A DNA stretch of 11,785 nucleotides from Clostridia bacterium (GTDB lineage: Bacteria > Bacillota_A > Clostridia > Christensenellales > Aristaeellaceae), in NCBI GenBank assembly GCA_025997215.1, contig BNUH01000090.1, positions 1 through 11,785 on the forward strand, in the 5' to 3' direction. This document shows positions 1 through 6,738 of this stretch, one piece after another. The position numbers and the translations under genes are program-made. The first letter of the stretch is position 1, and each line of letters opens with the position of its first letter. The notes under the pieces are model-generated. The model was given only the letters and a program-made list of their open reading frames with translations. It was not told where the DNA came from and did not search any database.

Positions 1-77
1 TTTTTTTTTTCCAAGCAGAAGCCGGCATACGAGGTGCGGGAGGGTGCTTGGATTTCAGACGTGTGCTCTTCCGATCC
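1..77. other. Illumina adapter contamination at contig end
   Basis: After a run of ten T, bases 12-35 match the Illumina P7 flow-cell sequence with two substitutions. About six index-like bases follow, then a degraded copy of the read-2 primer site; its last part, 54-76, is an exact match ending in CCGATC. This is library-construction sequence and not genome. The mismatches fit low-quality read ends pulled into an assembly. Genomic sequence probably starts at 77-78. The poly-T run should not be read as a terminator. Confidence 0.95.
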
Positions 78-157
78 ATATAACAAGAATTAGGGGTGGG
101 AGGGTGGGATTCGTTACACTATTTTAAAATTACGCAAAAGGAAGGGGTGATCCAAAT

Positions 158-985
158 ATGATCAAAGCTAAGGATTTAGCGAATAAGGCCGCGGAAAAGG
201 TGCGCACTCCCGCTATACCGTATGTGCTGGGAGGACGATCGAACGCGGGCACGGACTGCATCAACCTGGTCGGATGGTGCGTCCAGGAGCTTGGCGGCAG
301 GAACACCGACGTACCAAAGGGCAGCAACACGGCGTGGCGAACCGTCATGCAAGGCACGTGGACGCTTCAGGAAGCGCAGCGGCTGGGGAAGCTCATCCCC
401 GGCGCGCTGGTGTATATAAAGGACGCGCCGACGCCGCAGTGGCCGGACGGGGATTTCGGGCACGTGGGGGTTTATGTGGGCCGCCAGAGCGGGTGGGCGG
501 CGGATCAGGTGATAGCGCATGCGTCGGCGTCGCGCGGAGGCGTCTACCCATCCACCATCAAGAACGCGTGGAATTATGTCGCGTGGCTTAGGTGTGTGGA
601 GTACGAGGCGGCGGTTGAAGCGGATAACGATTCGGTTAAGGAGGAAATACCTTCGGTTGTGCAGCCATCATCGCCTGGCGGGAGCGGAACTGGGTTGGGG
701 TTGGTTAAGGTTACGACAAGCGGCGGCGTGTTAAACATCCGACAGAACGCAGCCATGAACGGGAAAAAATTGGGCGCGATCCCCAACGGCGCGCTGCTCG
801 AGGTTACAAAAACGCAGGGCGACTGGGCGTATGTATCGTTTGGCGGCGTGAGTGGGTGGGTTGCGACGCAGTATTTGACGCAATTCAACGCCGGACCGAG
901 CGGTAATACTTGCGGCGCTTGCGGTTTAACGCGGCAGGAAGCGGAGGCGCTTGTAACGACGCTGACGCAGGCGTTAAACCGATAA
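158..985 (+). CDS. Phage endolysin: NlpC/P60 cysteine peptidase with C-terminal SH3b domain
   Basis: A probable phage peptidoglycan hydrolase (275 aa) that would cut peptide stems from inside the cell once the holin opens the membrane. Residues about 1-145 look like an NlpC/P60 amidase/endopeptidase: the nucleophile is Cys34 in GTDCINLVGWC, with His102 (FGHVGVYVG) and His121 (VIAHAS) as the likely catalytic histidines. After an acidic and Ser/Gly-rich linker (about 150-180), residues 182-242 form a bacterial SH3 domain with the VLNIRQNA and GVSGWVATQYL signatures, a likely wall-binding module. The tail has a CGAC motif near 252. No signal peptide is seen, as expected for a holin-dependent lysin. 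The start is set by AGGGGTGA, 7 bases before ATG 158. The holin gene follows 52 bases later. A bacterial cell-wall hydrolase is the alternative, but the holin neighbour favours phage. Confidence 0.88.
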   Translation: MIKAKDLANKAAEKVRTPAIPYVLGGRSNAGTDCINLVGWCVQELGGRNTDVPKGSNTAWRTVMQGTWTLQEAQRLGKLIPGALVYIKDAPTPQWPDGDFGHVGVYVGRQSGWAADQVIAHASASRGGVYPSTIKNAWNYVAWLRCVEYEAAVEADNDSVKEEIPSVVQPSSPGGSGTGLGLVKVTTSGGVLNIRQNAAMNGKKLGAIPNGALLEVTKTQGDWAYVSFGGVSGWVATQYLTQFNAGPSGNTCGACGLTRQEAEALVTTLTQALNR

Positions 986-1022
986 ACCATTAGGCAATGA
1001 TTAACAAGAAGGTGATGTGAAA

Positions 1023-1033
1023 AAGGGGGGTGA
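1023..1033 (+). promoter_or_regulatory. Ribosome binding site fixing the holin start at 1038
   Basis: A G-rich Shine-Dalgarno block (AAGGGGGGTGA) ends 4 bases before ATG 1038. The in-frame GTG at 1017 has its only purine-rich sequence directly abutting it, which is too close, so the ATG is preferred. Confidence 0.7.
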
Positions 1034-1037
1034 GACT

Positions 1038-1481
1038 ATGGATTGGAATTTGACGACGATATTCGAGGCAATGCTGCTGATGTGCTGCTTTATCGTGGTG
1101 CGGATGCTGAAACCGTGGCTGAAGGCCAACACGACCTTGAAGCAGCGGGAGGCCATAAACCGAATGATGGATACATTCGTGGTAGCGGCGGAGCAGGTAT
1201 TCGGGTCAGGTAACGGCCAGATGAAGCTGGCGCAGGTGCTCGACTGGGCGGAGTCGCAGGATGTCGACGCCGAGGTGCAGGACGTAGAGGCGGCCGTATG
1301 GCGGCTGCGCAATCAGCAGCCGGCTGGCGAACAGGGCAATTCTGAAGGCGCACTGGCGAAGCTGTACAAGAGCGTGGGGCTTAGCTTGCATCCGACGGAT
1401 GAAGCGCCGCCCGATGTGGGGCAATGCGCCGAGGATGCCGAAGTTCTTCCGGTGCAAGACGAGACTGCAGCGGCCGAGTGA
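1038..1481 (+). CDS. Phage holin, LLH family
   Basis: A small membrane protein (147 aa from ATG 1038) resembling the LLH-type phage holins (Pfam Holin_LLH). Residues about 7-24 form one hydrophobic segment (AMLLMCCFIVVRML). A basic helical part follows, then the family-like stretch AAEQVFGSGNGQMKLAQVL with a long amphipathic region. The C-terminal 50 residues are Glu/Asp-rich and low in complexity, probably cytoplasmic. Its role would be timed pore formation that lets the upstream endolysin reach the wall. It lies 52 bases after the endolysin, so both are probably cotranscribed up to the terminator at 1490-1535. A GTG start at 1017 would add seven residues but is less likely on ribosome-site grounds. 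Family assignment rests on recalled sequence pattern, not on a search. Confidence 0.82.
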   Translation: MDWNLTTIFEAMLLMCCFIVVRMLKPWLKANTTLKQREAINRMMDTFVVAAEQVFGSGNGQMKLAQVLDWAESQDVDAEVQDVEAAVWRLRNQQPAGEQGNSEGALAKLYKSVGLSLHPTDEAPPDVGQCAEDAEVLPVQDETAAAE

Positions 1482-1489
1482 GGCTTACG

Positions 1490-1535
1490 CAAGGCCTACC
1501 TGGGGGAATCTGGGTGGGCCTTGGTTGTCTTGTCT
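1490..1535 (+). terminator. Intrinsic terminator after the lysis cassette
   Basis: CAAGGCCTACCT (1490-1501) pairs with GGGTGGGCCTTG (1512-1523) over 12 bp, two of them G-U, around a 10-base loop. A T-rich tail (GTTGTCTTGTCT) follows. It starts 8 bases after the holin stop. Confidence 0.78.
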
Positions 1536-1536
1536 A

Positions 1537-1591
1537 GTCGTCAAGGGTAGGGTGGAGATTTGCGAAGCAAATACTACCCGACCTTGACGAC
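1537..1591. repeat. 55-bp compact imperfect palindrome
   Basis: GTCGTCAAGG (1537-1546) is the perfect inverse of CCTTGACGAC (1582-1591). Inside, GTAG (1547-1550) pairs with CTAC (1574-1577), and ATTTGC (1558-1563) pairs with GCAAAT (1567-1572) around a GAA loop. No T tract follows, so it does not look like a terminator and adds to the separate one just before it. Candidates are a small mobile palindromic repeat, an RNA structure or a prophage-edge site; the sequence alone does not decide. Confidence 0.6.
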
Positions 1592-1627
1592 GGGTTAAGA
1601 AAGACTCCAAAATGGAAACGGGGTTTG

Positions 1628-1786
1628 TTATATCCATCGATAACTGTCGATATCGTCATTGGTATACACCAGATCCGTGCCGAACACGGCCATGCCGTTG
1701 GGATCGGTGTCGTAGTCGTCGCGGGTGTCGGCGTACTCCACCTTATACAGATGGCCGAAATTCTGGCCGAAGCTGCGATAACTATC
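1628..1786 (-). pseudogene. C-terminal fragment of an unrecognised protein
   Basis: On the minus strand an open frame of 52 codons ends in TAA at 1628-1630. It is closed upstream by a stop at 1787-1789, inside the last codons of the glycerate kinase read in another frame. It encodes an acidic, aromatic-rich peptide that includes FGQNFGHLYKVEYADT and GMAVFGTDLVYTNDD. Most codons end in G or C, as in the real genes around it, and there is no plausible start codon or ribosome site at its beginning. It therefore looks like the 3' end of a gene whose front was lost when this DNA was joined to the kinase gene. The motif DSYR occurs at both ends, and the 8-bp CGATAACT lies at 1638-1645 and 1776-1783. 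I do not recognise the family. Confidence 0.5.
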
Positions 1787-3026
1787 CTATCATTAGAACT
1801 GTTAAGTCATTCACATTCGTACCCGTCGGGCCTATGATTATCAATGAATTCATAGCTTTCAGTATATTATAAGAATCATTGTTGGATAAGTATGCGTCGA
1901 TGGATAATCCGGCGGCGCGGCATTGCACGGCGAAATCACCCGTGACGATGCCGCCAGCCGCATCGGTCGGGCCGTCCGTACCGTCAGAACCTACCGAGAA
2001 GAGAGCAACATTCGGCAGACCGTCGATGCCCTTCGCGGCGGCCAGCGCTAACTCCTGATTGCGGCCACCCTTGCCGGAGCCGCGCAGGTGCACCACCGTT
2101 TCGCCGCCCAGTATCACGGCGCACGGCGGCTTGACGGGCCTGCCCGTGCCGTGGATTTCGCGGGCGATGGCGGCGAGGAAGGCCCCGGCTTCACGGGCTT
2201 CGCAATCGAGCGTGGTCGTCAGGATCAGCGGCGTGTAGCCAAGGCGTTGCGCGGCAATCGACGCGGCTTCGCATAGTTGTGATACATTGCCTGTTATTTG
2301 GGTATCAACGTTATGTAATGCCTTGGGTGTTTCATGCATGATGGCATTGCTCATTGGATCGGTCAGCGGTATTCCATACAATTCAAGAATGCTGAAGGCG
2401 TCGGCGCTGGTCGAGGTATCGGGGACAGCCGGGCCGGAGGCGATGGCATCCAGCGAATCGCCCAGTACGTCGCTTAGTATGACCGCGTGAATATGAGCCG
2501 GGCTGCACGCCTGGGCGAAGCGGCCGCCCTTGACCGCCGACAGATGTTTACGGATCGTATTGATCTGGGCGATGTCCGCACCGCTGGCCAGCAGACACTT
2601 GGTGAGGGCTTGCATATCCTCGAGTGTGACGCCGGGCAGCGGCAGTTCAAACAGCGCCGATCCACCACCGGATACCAGGAATAGTACGTCATCCCTATCG
2701 GTAAAATCTGAAACCAACTCTAACGCCTTGCGCGCGCCGAGAATGCTGTTGGCGTCCGGGATCGGGTGCCCGGCCTCGATTATCTCAAATCGCTCGATGG
2801 AACCCTCGGAATGTTCATATTTTGTAACGATTAAACACGCGCGAATCCTATCGCCGAGCGTGTCGGCGGCGGTCTTGGCCATTCGCCAGGCCGCCTTTCC
2901 AATCGCTACGACGGTTATTCCACCGTTAAACTGAACATTCGACAGCGCTCGCCGGACGGCGGCGTCGGGGAGTACTGCCTGGATGGATTCATGAATGATG
3001 GCATTCGCGTCGGTTAATATACTCAT
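1782..3026 (-). CDS. Glycerate 2-kinase (MOFRL family, GckA/TtuD-like)
   Basis: Likely ATP-dependent phosphorylation of D-glycerate to 2-phosphoglycerate, feeding glycolysis from glycerate, serine or tartronate breakdown; cytoplasmic. The 414-residue length is usual for the family. Visible motifs in order: AIGKAAWRMA (41-50), AGHPIPD (85-91), LVSGGGSALFELP (118-129), INTIRKHLSAVKGG (155-168), LSDVLGDSLDAIASGP (184-199), then the MOFRL part with GGETVVHLRGSGKGGRNQE (307-325), SVGSDGTDGPTDAAGG (344-359) and GPTGTNVNDLTVL (399-411). AGGAGG sits 8 bases before the ATG, and a sigma-A-like promoter lies directly upstream. The last 30 codons are more AT-rich than the body, and the stop lies at a junction with an unrelated gene fragment, but no conserved motif is missing. 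Glycerate 3-kinases belong to different families, so the 2-kinase call is favoured. Confidence 0.9.
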   Translation of the reverse strand: MSILTDANAIIHESIQAVLPDAAVRRALSNVQFNGGITVVAIGKAAWRMAKTAADTLGDRIRACLIVTKYEHSEGSIERFEIIEAGHPIPDANSILGARKALELVSDFTDRDDVLFLVSGGGSALFELPLPGVTLEDMQALTKCLLASGADIAQINTIRKHLSAVKGGRFAQACSPAHIHAVILSDVLGDSLDAIASGPAVPDTSTSADAFSILELYGIPLTDPMSNAIMHETPKALHNVDTQITGNVSQLCEAASIAAQRLGYTPLILTTTLDCEAREAGAFLAAIAREIHGTGRPVKPPCAVILGGETVVHLRGSGKGGRNQELALAAAKGIDGLPNVALFSVGSDGTDGPTDAAGGIVTGDFAVQCRAAGLSIDAYLSNNDSYNILKAMNSLIIIGPTGTNVNDLTVLMIG

Positions 3027-3045
3027 ATCTTTCGCCTCCTGAATG

Positions 3046-3074
3046 AATATACCGTTTAGCGCTCATAATGTAAA
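3046..3074 (-). promoter_or_regulatory. Sigma-A-type promoter for the glycerate kinase gene
   Basis: Read on the minus strand: -35 TTTACA (3069-3074), a 17-base spacer, and -10 TATATT (3046-3051); each box differs from consensus at one position. Transcription would start about 10 bases before the AGGAGG site, giving a leader of only about 15-20 bases. The promoter lies inside the 76-base gap to the divergent yetF-like gene. Confidence 0.65.
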
Positions 3075-3092
3075 GGGCGGCAACAGCGATTT

Positions 3093-3097
3093 GGAGG
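3093..3097 (+). promoter_or_regulatory. Ribosome binding site fixing the yetF-like start at 3103
   Basis: GGAGG lies 5 bases before ATG 3103. The longer in-frame start at 3043 overlaps the opposite-strand promoter and has no suitable ribosome site in its own direction. Confidence 0.8.
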
Positions 3098-3102
3098 CTT
3101 AC

Positions 3103-3813
3103 ATGTTAATATTGTTTATACGCGCTATAATATTATTCCTCACGACGGTTATACTGATGCGGCTGATGGGCAAGCGGCAGATCGCGCAGCTGCAGCCGTA
3201 CGAGCTAGCGCTCTCTATCCTGATCGCTGATCTGGCTGCCGCGCCCATGGGCGACACGGCGATTCCGCTGCTGTATGGAGTGGTGCCTATGCTGGCGATG
3301 ATATTTATGCATTCAGTATTTACCATCTGCTGCATGAAAAGCGAGCGCCTAAGGCGGCTGATCGATGGGCGATCATATCCGATAATCCAAAACGGTGTGC
3401 TAAGCAACCAGGCGTTGGATCGGTTGGGCTACACGATGAGCGACCTGCTGGAGGAGCTGCGCTCGGCGGGATTTCTGCGGATTCAGGATGTGGACAGCGC
3501 GATTCTGGAGACCAGCGGCAATCTGTCGGTATTCCCGACAGGTGCGAAGGCACCTGCGACCGCCGGCGATTTGGGCTTGCCCGCCAGGGCTGGCGGTCTG
3601 CCCGTGCCGCTCATACTGTCAGGCCGGGTGCAAAAGGAGAACCTCCCGCCGCTGCTGGTGGATGAGGCGTGGCTGGACACGCAACTATCCGGTGCGGGAT
3701 TCAAGTCGGCGCGGGGAATTGCGCTGGCTAGTCTGGATCCATCGGGAACATTATTAATATATAGTTGTAAAAATACCTGCGCGCCGATTGTTGTCAATAC
3801 TCAAGGCGCGTGA
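3103..3813 (+). CDS. YetF-family membrane protein (DUF421)
   Basis: An integral membrane protein of the YetF/DUF421 family (236 aa). The family is common in Bacillus and Clostridia and some members are linked to spore physiology; its biochemical role is unsettled. Hydrophobic segments lie at about 1-20, 33-51 and 55-76. Family-like signatures follow: MGKRQIAQLQPYELA (22-36), IDGRSYPIIQNGVL (87-100), DLLEELRSAGFLRIQDVDSA (114-133) and ETSGNLSVFPTG (136-147), and the C-terminal region ends near LIYSCKN. The start at 3103 is chosen because of GGAGG at 3093-3097 and because the protein then begins directly with the first membrane helix. It is followed 6 bases later by a DUF4363 gene, a pairing I recall from other Clostridia. 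Divergent from the glycerate kinase gene. Confidence 0.87.
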   Translation: MLILFIRAIILFLTTVILMRLMGKRQIAQLQPYELALSILIADLAAAPMGDTAIPLLYGVVPMLAMIFMHSVFTICCMKSERLRRLIDGRSYPIIQNGVLSNQALDRLGYTMSDLLEELRSAGFLRIQDVDSAILETSGNLSVFPTGAKAPATAGDLGLPARAGGLPVPLILSGRVQKENLPPLLVDEAWLDTQLSGAGFKSARGIALASLDPSGTLLIYSCKNTCAPIVVNTQGA

Positions 3814-3819
3814 GAATTT

Positions 3820-4203
3820 ATGCGTAGGAAAATAATTATACTGTCTGCAACATTAATAATAGTATTGGTCATACAGATCGGCGCATCCACCTTTACACAC
3901 CGTGTTGTGGATAAGGCGCTGGCCGATGCTGTTGAAATAAGGCGCGCTGTGCTCAACTTAGAGTGGGATCAAGCGAAGGAATATCTGCAACCGCTGGACG
4001 ATTCGTGGGACGAGGCGTGCCGCCTTATGGATTGGTGGATTGCCAGCGCGAAGATGGAGTCCATACACGCCTCATTGCGTGAGCTTTCGGTCTTGCTGGA
4101 CGCGCATGATTACCCTCATTCGTTGTTACTTATCGAAAAACTGCGGGACGACTTGATGGATATTGCACAGTGGGGGGAATTGTCATTCTCGAATGTTGTG
4201 TAA
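3820..4203 (+). CDS. DUF4363 family protein, YetF partner
   Basis: A 127-residue protein with one N-terminal membrane anchor (residues about 5-23, IIILSATLIIVLVIQIGAS). A mostly helical soluble part follows that is rich in Trp, Asp and Glu; it includes DDSWDEACRLMDWW and a long amphipathic helix, and would probably lie outside the membrane. This pattern fits DUF4363, whose function is not known. It starts 6 bases after the yetF-like stop and has no strong ribosome site, so translational coupling to the upstream gene is likely. The first 20 codons are AT-rich, as is usual for an anchor at a gene start. The assignment is from pattern and neighbourhood. Confidence 0.72.
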   Translation: MRRKIIILSATLIIVLVIQIGASTFTHRVVDKALADAVEIRRAVLNLEWDQAKEYLQPLDDSWDEACRLMDWWIASAKMESIHASLRELSVLLDAHDYPHSLLLIEKLRDDLMDIAQWGELSFSNVV

Positions 4204-4237
4204 GGTTGTAGGGTTTTTACAAATAATGGTTGTTAGA

Positions 4238-4279
4238 TTGTGAAAATGGATTTGTAGAATCCAGCAGGATTTTCCACAA
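4238..4279 (+). other. Two-part hairpin in the leader region of the rhamnose isomerase gene
   Basis: TTGTG-AAAAT (4238-4247) pairs with ATTTT-CCACAA (4269-4279) with one bulge. Inside, GGATT (4248-4252) pairs with AATCC (4258-4262). It lies about 50 bases before the rhaA start and has no T tract. It could be an operator or an RNA leader structure; no known riboswitch is recognised. Confidence 0.3.
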
Positions 4280-4328
4280 CGGCGGCGAATTAATACGGCA
4301 TGAAGTTCTGATATAAGGAAGGATTCAT

Positions 4329-5600
4329 ATGGGGATTGATGTTAAACAGCGCTGGTCCGCCGCCGACGCTTACGAATGGGCCAAATCCGTTTACGCCGAG
4401 CAGGGCGTCGATGTCGAGGCTGCGCTTGCGCGGTTGGGCGGCGTGCCGTTGAGCCTACACTGCTGGCAGGGCGACGACGTGCTCGGGTTTGAATCCAAGG
4501 ATCAGAAATTGACCGGGGGCATCCAGGCGACGGGCAATTATCCGGGACGGGCGCGGAACATCACCGAGCTGCGCGCGGATCTGGACGAGGCCATCTCGCT
4601 GATACCCGGCCCCGCCAAGGTGAACCTACACACCCACTACCTGGACTCGGACTCGCCCGTCTCGCGCGACGCGCTGGAGCCGCAGCACTTCGCATCCTGG
4701 GCGGACTGGGCCGTCGAAAAGGGTTATGGGCTGGACTTTAACACGACGTTCTTCTCGCACCCCATGAGCGAAGCGGGCTCGCTGACGCATCCGGATAAGG
4801 CGATCCGCGAATTCTGGATAGAGCACGCCAAACGCTGCCGCAAGATTTCCGCGTACTTCGGCGAGCGGACGGGCCAACGCTGTCTGCTCAACCACTGGGT
4901 GCACGACGGCGCGAAGGAGATTCCCATCGACGCGGTCGGCCCGCGCGAACGGTTAAGGGACGCGCTGGACGAGATCATTGCCGAACCGATCGACGGCAAG
5001 CTGATGCGCGACAGCGTGGAATCCAAGCTGTTCGGGATTGGCAGCGAGGCGTACGTGCCCGGTTCGCATGAATTCTATCTGGCGTACGCGCTGACGCGAC
5101 AGGTTATGCTGACGCTGGACGCGGGGCACTTCCATCCGACCGAGGTGATATCGGCCAAGATCAGCGCGCTGCTGTGCTTCCTGCCGGAGCTGCTGCTGCA
5201 TGTGAGCCGCCCGGTACGCTGGGACAGCGACCACGTGGTGCTGCTGGATGATGAGACGCGCCAGATCATGCTGGAGGTGGTCAGGGCGAACGCGCTGGAT
5301 CGCATCGCCATTGCCACGGACTACTTCGACGCGTCGATCAATCGCGTCGCGGCATGGGTAATCGGCTGCCGGAATACCCGCAAGGCGCTGCTGGCCGCGC
5401 TCCTTGAACCAGTTGCAAAGCTGCGCGAGCTGGAGTCGGCGGGCGACGGCGCAGGCGTGCTGGCCTTAAGGCAGGAGGCGCTGACATTGCCGCTGGGAAT
5501 TATATGGGATCACTTCTGCGAAACGCGGGATGTGCCGCCGGATCGCGCATGGTTCGACAGGATTAAGCGGTACGAGCGGGACGTATTGTCCGTACGGTAA
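4329..5600 (+). CDS. rhaA: L-rhamnose isomerase
   Basis: Converts L-rhamnose to L-rhamnulose, the first step of rhamnose breakdown; some family members also act on other aldoses. Its 423 residues match the usual length of about 420. Family blocks include GGVPLSLHCWQGDDV (37-51), VNLHTHYLDSD (98-108), the LDFNTTFFSHP block (135-145), VPGSHEFYLAYA (243-254), LDAGHFHPTE (263-272) and RWDSDHVVLLDDET (297-310). His267, Asp299 and Asp301 have the same spacing as the metal ligands His262, Asp294 and Asp296 of the E. coli enzyme. AAGGAAGG lies 5 bases before the ATG. No rhamnulokinase, aldolase or transporter gene is in view; the downstream partners are DUF1858 and PdxY-like genes, so the rest of the pathway must be elsewhere or the physiological substrate differs. 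Confidence 0.95.
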   Translation: MGIDVKQRWSAADAYEWAKSVYAEQGVDVEAALARLGGVPLSLHCWQGDDVLGFESKDQKLTGGIQATGNYPGRARNITELRADLDEAISLIPGPAKVNLHTHYLDSDSPVSRDALEPQHFASWADWAVEKGYGLDFNTTFFSHPMSEAGSLTHPDKAIREFWIEHAKRCRKISAYFGERTGQRCLLNHWVHDGAKEIPIDAVGPRERLRDALDEIIAEPIDGKLMRDSVESKLFGIGSEAYVPGSHEFYLAYALTRQVMLTLDAGHFHPTEVISAKISALLCFLPELLLHVSRPVRWDSDHVVLLDDETRQIMLEVVRANALDRIAIATDYFDASINRVAAWVIGCRNTRKALLAALLEPVAKLRELESAGDGAGVLALRQEALTLPLGIIWDHFCETRDVPPDRAWFDRIKRYERDVLSVR

Positions 5601-5623
5601 TAATTATTATGGAGGAATGAGTT

Positions 5624-5821
5624 ATGGCTAAGATTTCGTCGGATATGACGATCAACGAGGTTATTAAGGTGGACCGGTCGCTGGCCAAGATACTGCTGCA
5701 GTTTGGCATGCACTGCATCGGCTGTCCGCACGCGATGGCCGAGACGCTGGCCGAGGCAGGCGCGGCGCACGGCGTAGACGTGAATGAGATGGTCAAGCAG
5801 CTCAACGAGGCTGTTGCCTGA
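5624..5821 (+). CDS. DUF1858 redox-disulfide domain protein
   Basis: A 65-residue stand-alone DUF1858 protein, the family also described as hybrid-cluster-protein-associated redox disulfide domain. The N-terminal part (SDMTINEVIKVDRSLAKIL) is typical. The conserved GMHCIGCP motif (residues 29-36) gives a CxxC pair, Cys32 and Cys35, that could form a redox disulfide. A helical tail rich in Ala and Glu follows. GGAGG lies 8 bases before the ATG, giving a strong start. It is 23 bases after rhaA and 10 bases before the kinase gene, so the three are probably one transcript. Its partner here is unknown; no hybrid cluster protein is visible in the window. Confidence 0.88.
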   Translation: MAKISSDMTINEVIKVDRSLAKILLQFGMHCIGCPHAMAETLAEAGAAHGVDVNEMVKQLNEAVA

Positions 5822-5831
5822 TACAACCTGC

Positions 5832-6692
5832 ATGATAGGCAAGCCGCCGCGCCGCGTCGCGGCCATCCACGACCTGTCGGGCGCGGGGAAGTGTTCGCTG
5901 ACCATCGCACTGCCTGTTTTATCTGCCATGGGCGCGGAGCTGTGCGCGCTGCCCACGGCGATATTATCCACGCATACGGGGAATATACCCGGCTTCACAT
6001 ACCGCGACTTGACGGACGATCTGCCGAAGATCGCCGCGCACTGGGCGTCGCTGGGGCTGAAGTTCGACGCTGTTTACACGGGGTTCGCGGCGTCGGCGGA
6101 ACAGCTGCGCGCTATCAGCGAGGCCGTGGATATGCTGCGTAATCCGCAGACGCTCGTGCTGGTTGACCCCGTTATGGGCGACCACGGCGCGCTGTATAAG
6201 ACGTACACGCCCGACATGGTGGATGAGATGCGGCGGTTATGCGCGAAAGCCGACATCATCACGCCGAACTTGACAGAAGCCGCGATGCTGCTGAGGCGCG
6301 CTTACGATCCTTCGCCGCAGACGACGGAGACACTGAATGCGTTATTGGACGATCTGATTACGCTGGGTGCACCACGCGTAGTTGTGACGGGCATCACGTT
6401 TAACGACGGGCAGTTAGGTGCGGCGGCTTACGATTCCACAACGGGCAGCCGGGCATCCGTCAAACGTTCTGCTATACCCGGCGTGTGGTACGGCACGGGC
6501 GATCTATTCGCCAGCGTGCTGTTAGGCGCGCTGCTGCTCGGTGCGCCTTTGGATCAATCCCTAACACTGGCCGTGGATACGACGCACTCATCCATCGAAC
6601 GCACGCTGCGCAACGGCACCGACCCGCGATTTGGCGTACACTTTGAGGCGGAGCTAGGCGGGCTTGTCGAATTTGCGCGGAAGTTTAGTTAA
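5832..6692 (+). CDS. PdxY-like pyridoxal/pyridoxamine kinase
   Basis: Likely phosphorylates pyridoxal or pyridoxamine in the B6 salvage pathway (ribokinase/PfkB-like superfamily; cytoplasmic). With the start at ATG 5832 it has 286 residues, the usual PdxY length. Visible blocks: RVAAIHDLSGAGKCSLTIAL (8-27) and PTAILSTHTGN (41-51) at the substrate site, LVDPVMGDHGALY (110-122), ITPNLTEAAML (143-153), and the ATP/anion-hole motif GTGDLF (221-226), with Asp224 as catalytic base. A longer frame back to 5784 overlaps the DUF1858 gene and adds 16 residues that do not look like family sequence. No clear ribosome site precedes 5832, so coupling to the DUF1858 stop 10 bases upstream is likely. Exact vitamer preference cannot be read from sequence. 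Confidence 0.88.
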   Translation: MIGKPPRRVAAIHDLSGAGKCSLTIALPVLSAMGAELCALPTAILSTHTGNIPGFTYRDLTDDLPKIAAHWASLGLKFDAVYTGFAASAEQLRAISEAVDMLRNPQTLVLVDPVMGDHGALYKTYTPDMVDEMRRLCAKADIITPNLTEAAMLLRRAYDPSPQTTETLNALLDDLITLGAPRVVVTGITFNDGQLGAAAYDSTTGSRASVKRSAIPGVWYGTGDLFASVLLGALLLGAPLDQSLTLAVDTTHSSIERTLRNGTDPRFGVHFEAELGGLVEFARKFS

Positions 6693-6738
6693 ATTCAACT
6701 TAGGAATATACAGACCCATCGGAATTCCAAGAATTACG

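Noticed and set aside
1..10. Poly-T run as a terminator or origin feature
   Set aside because: It directly precedes adapter sequence and is a library or assembly artefact.
1612..1872. Plus-strand open frames over the kinase 3' end
   Set aside because: They are antisense to the minus-strand coding fragment, whose codon pattern is better, and to the kinase C-terminus.
3043..3102. Longer start for the yetF-like protein
   Set aside because: The added 20 residues are not membrane-like, the ATG has no ribosome site in its own direction, and it overlaps the opposite-strand promoter; ATG 3103 has GGAGG at good spacing.
5784..5831. Longer start for the PdxY-like kinase
   Set aside because: It overlaps the DUF1858 gene and encodes residues (RWSSSSTRLLPDTT) unlike the family N-terminus; ATG 5832 gives the normal length.
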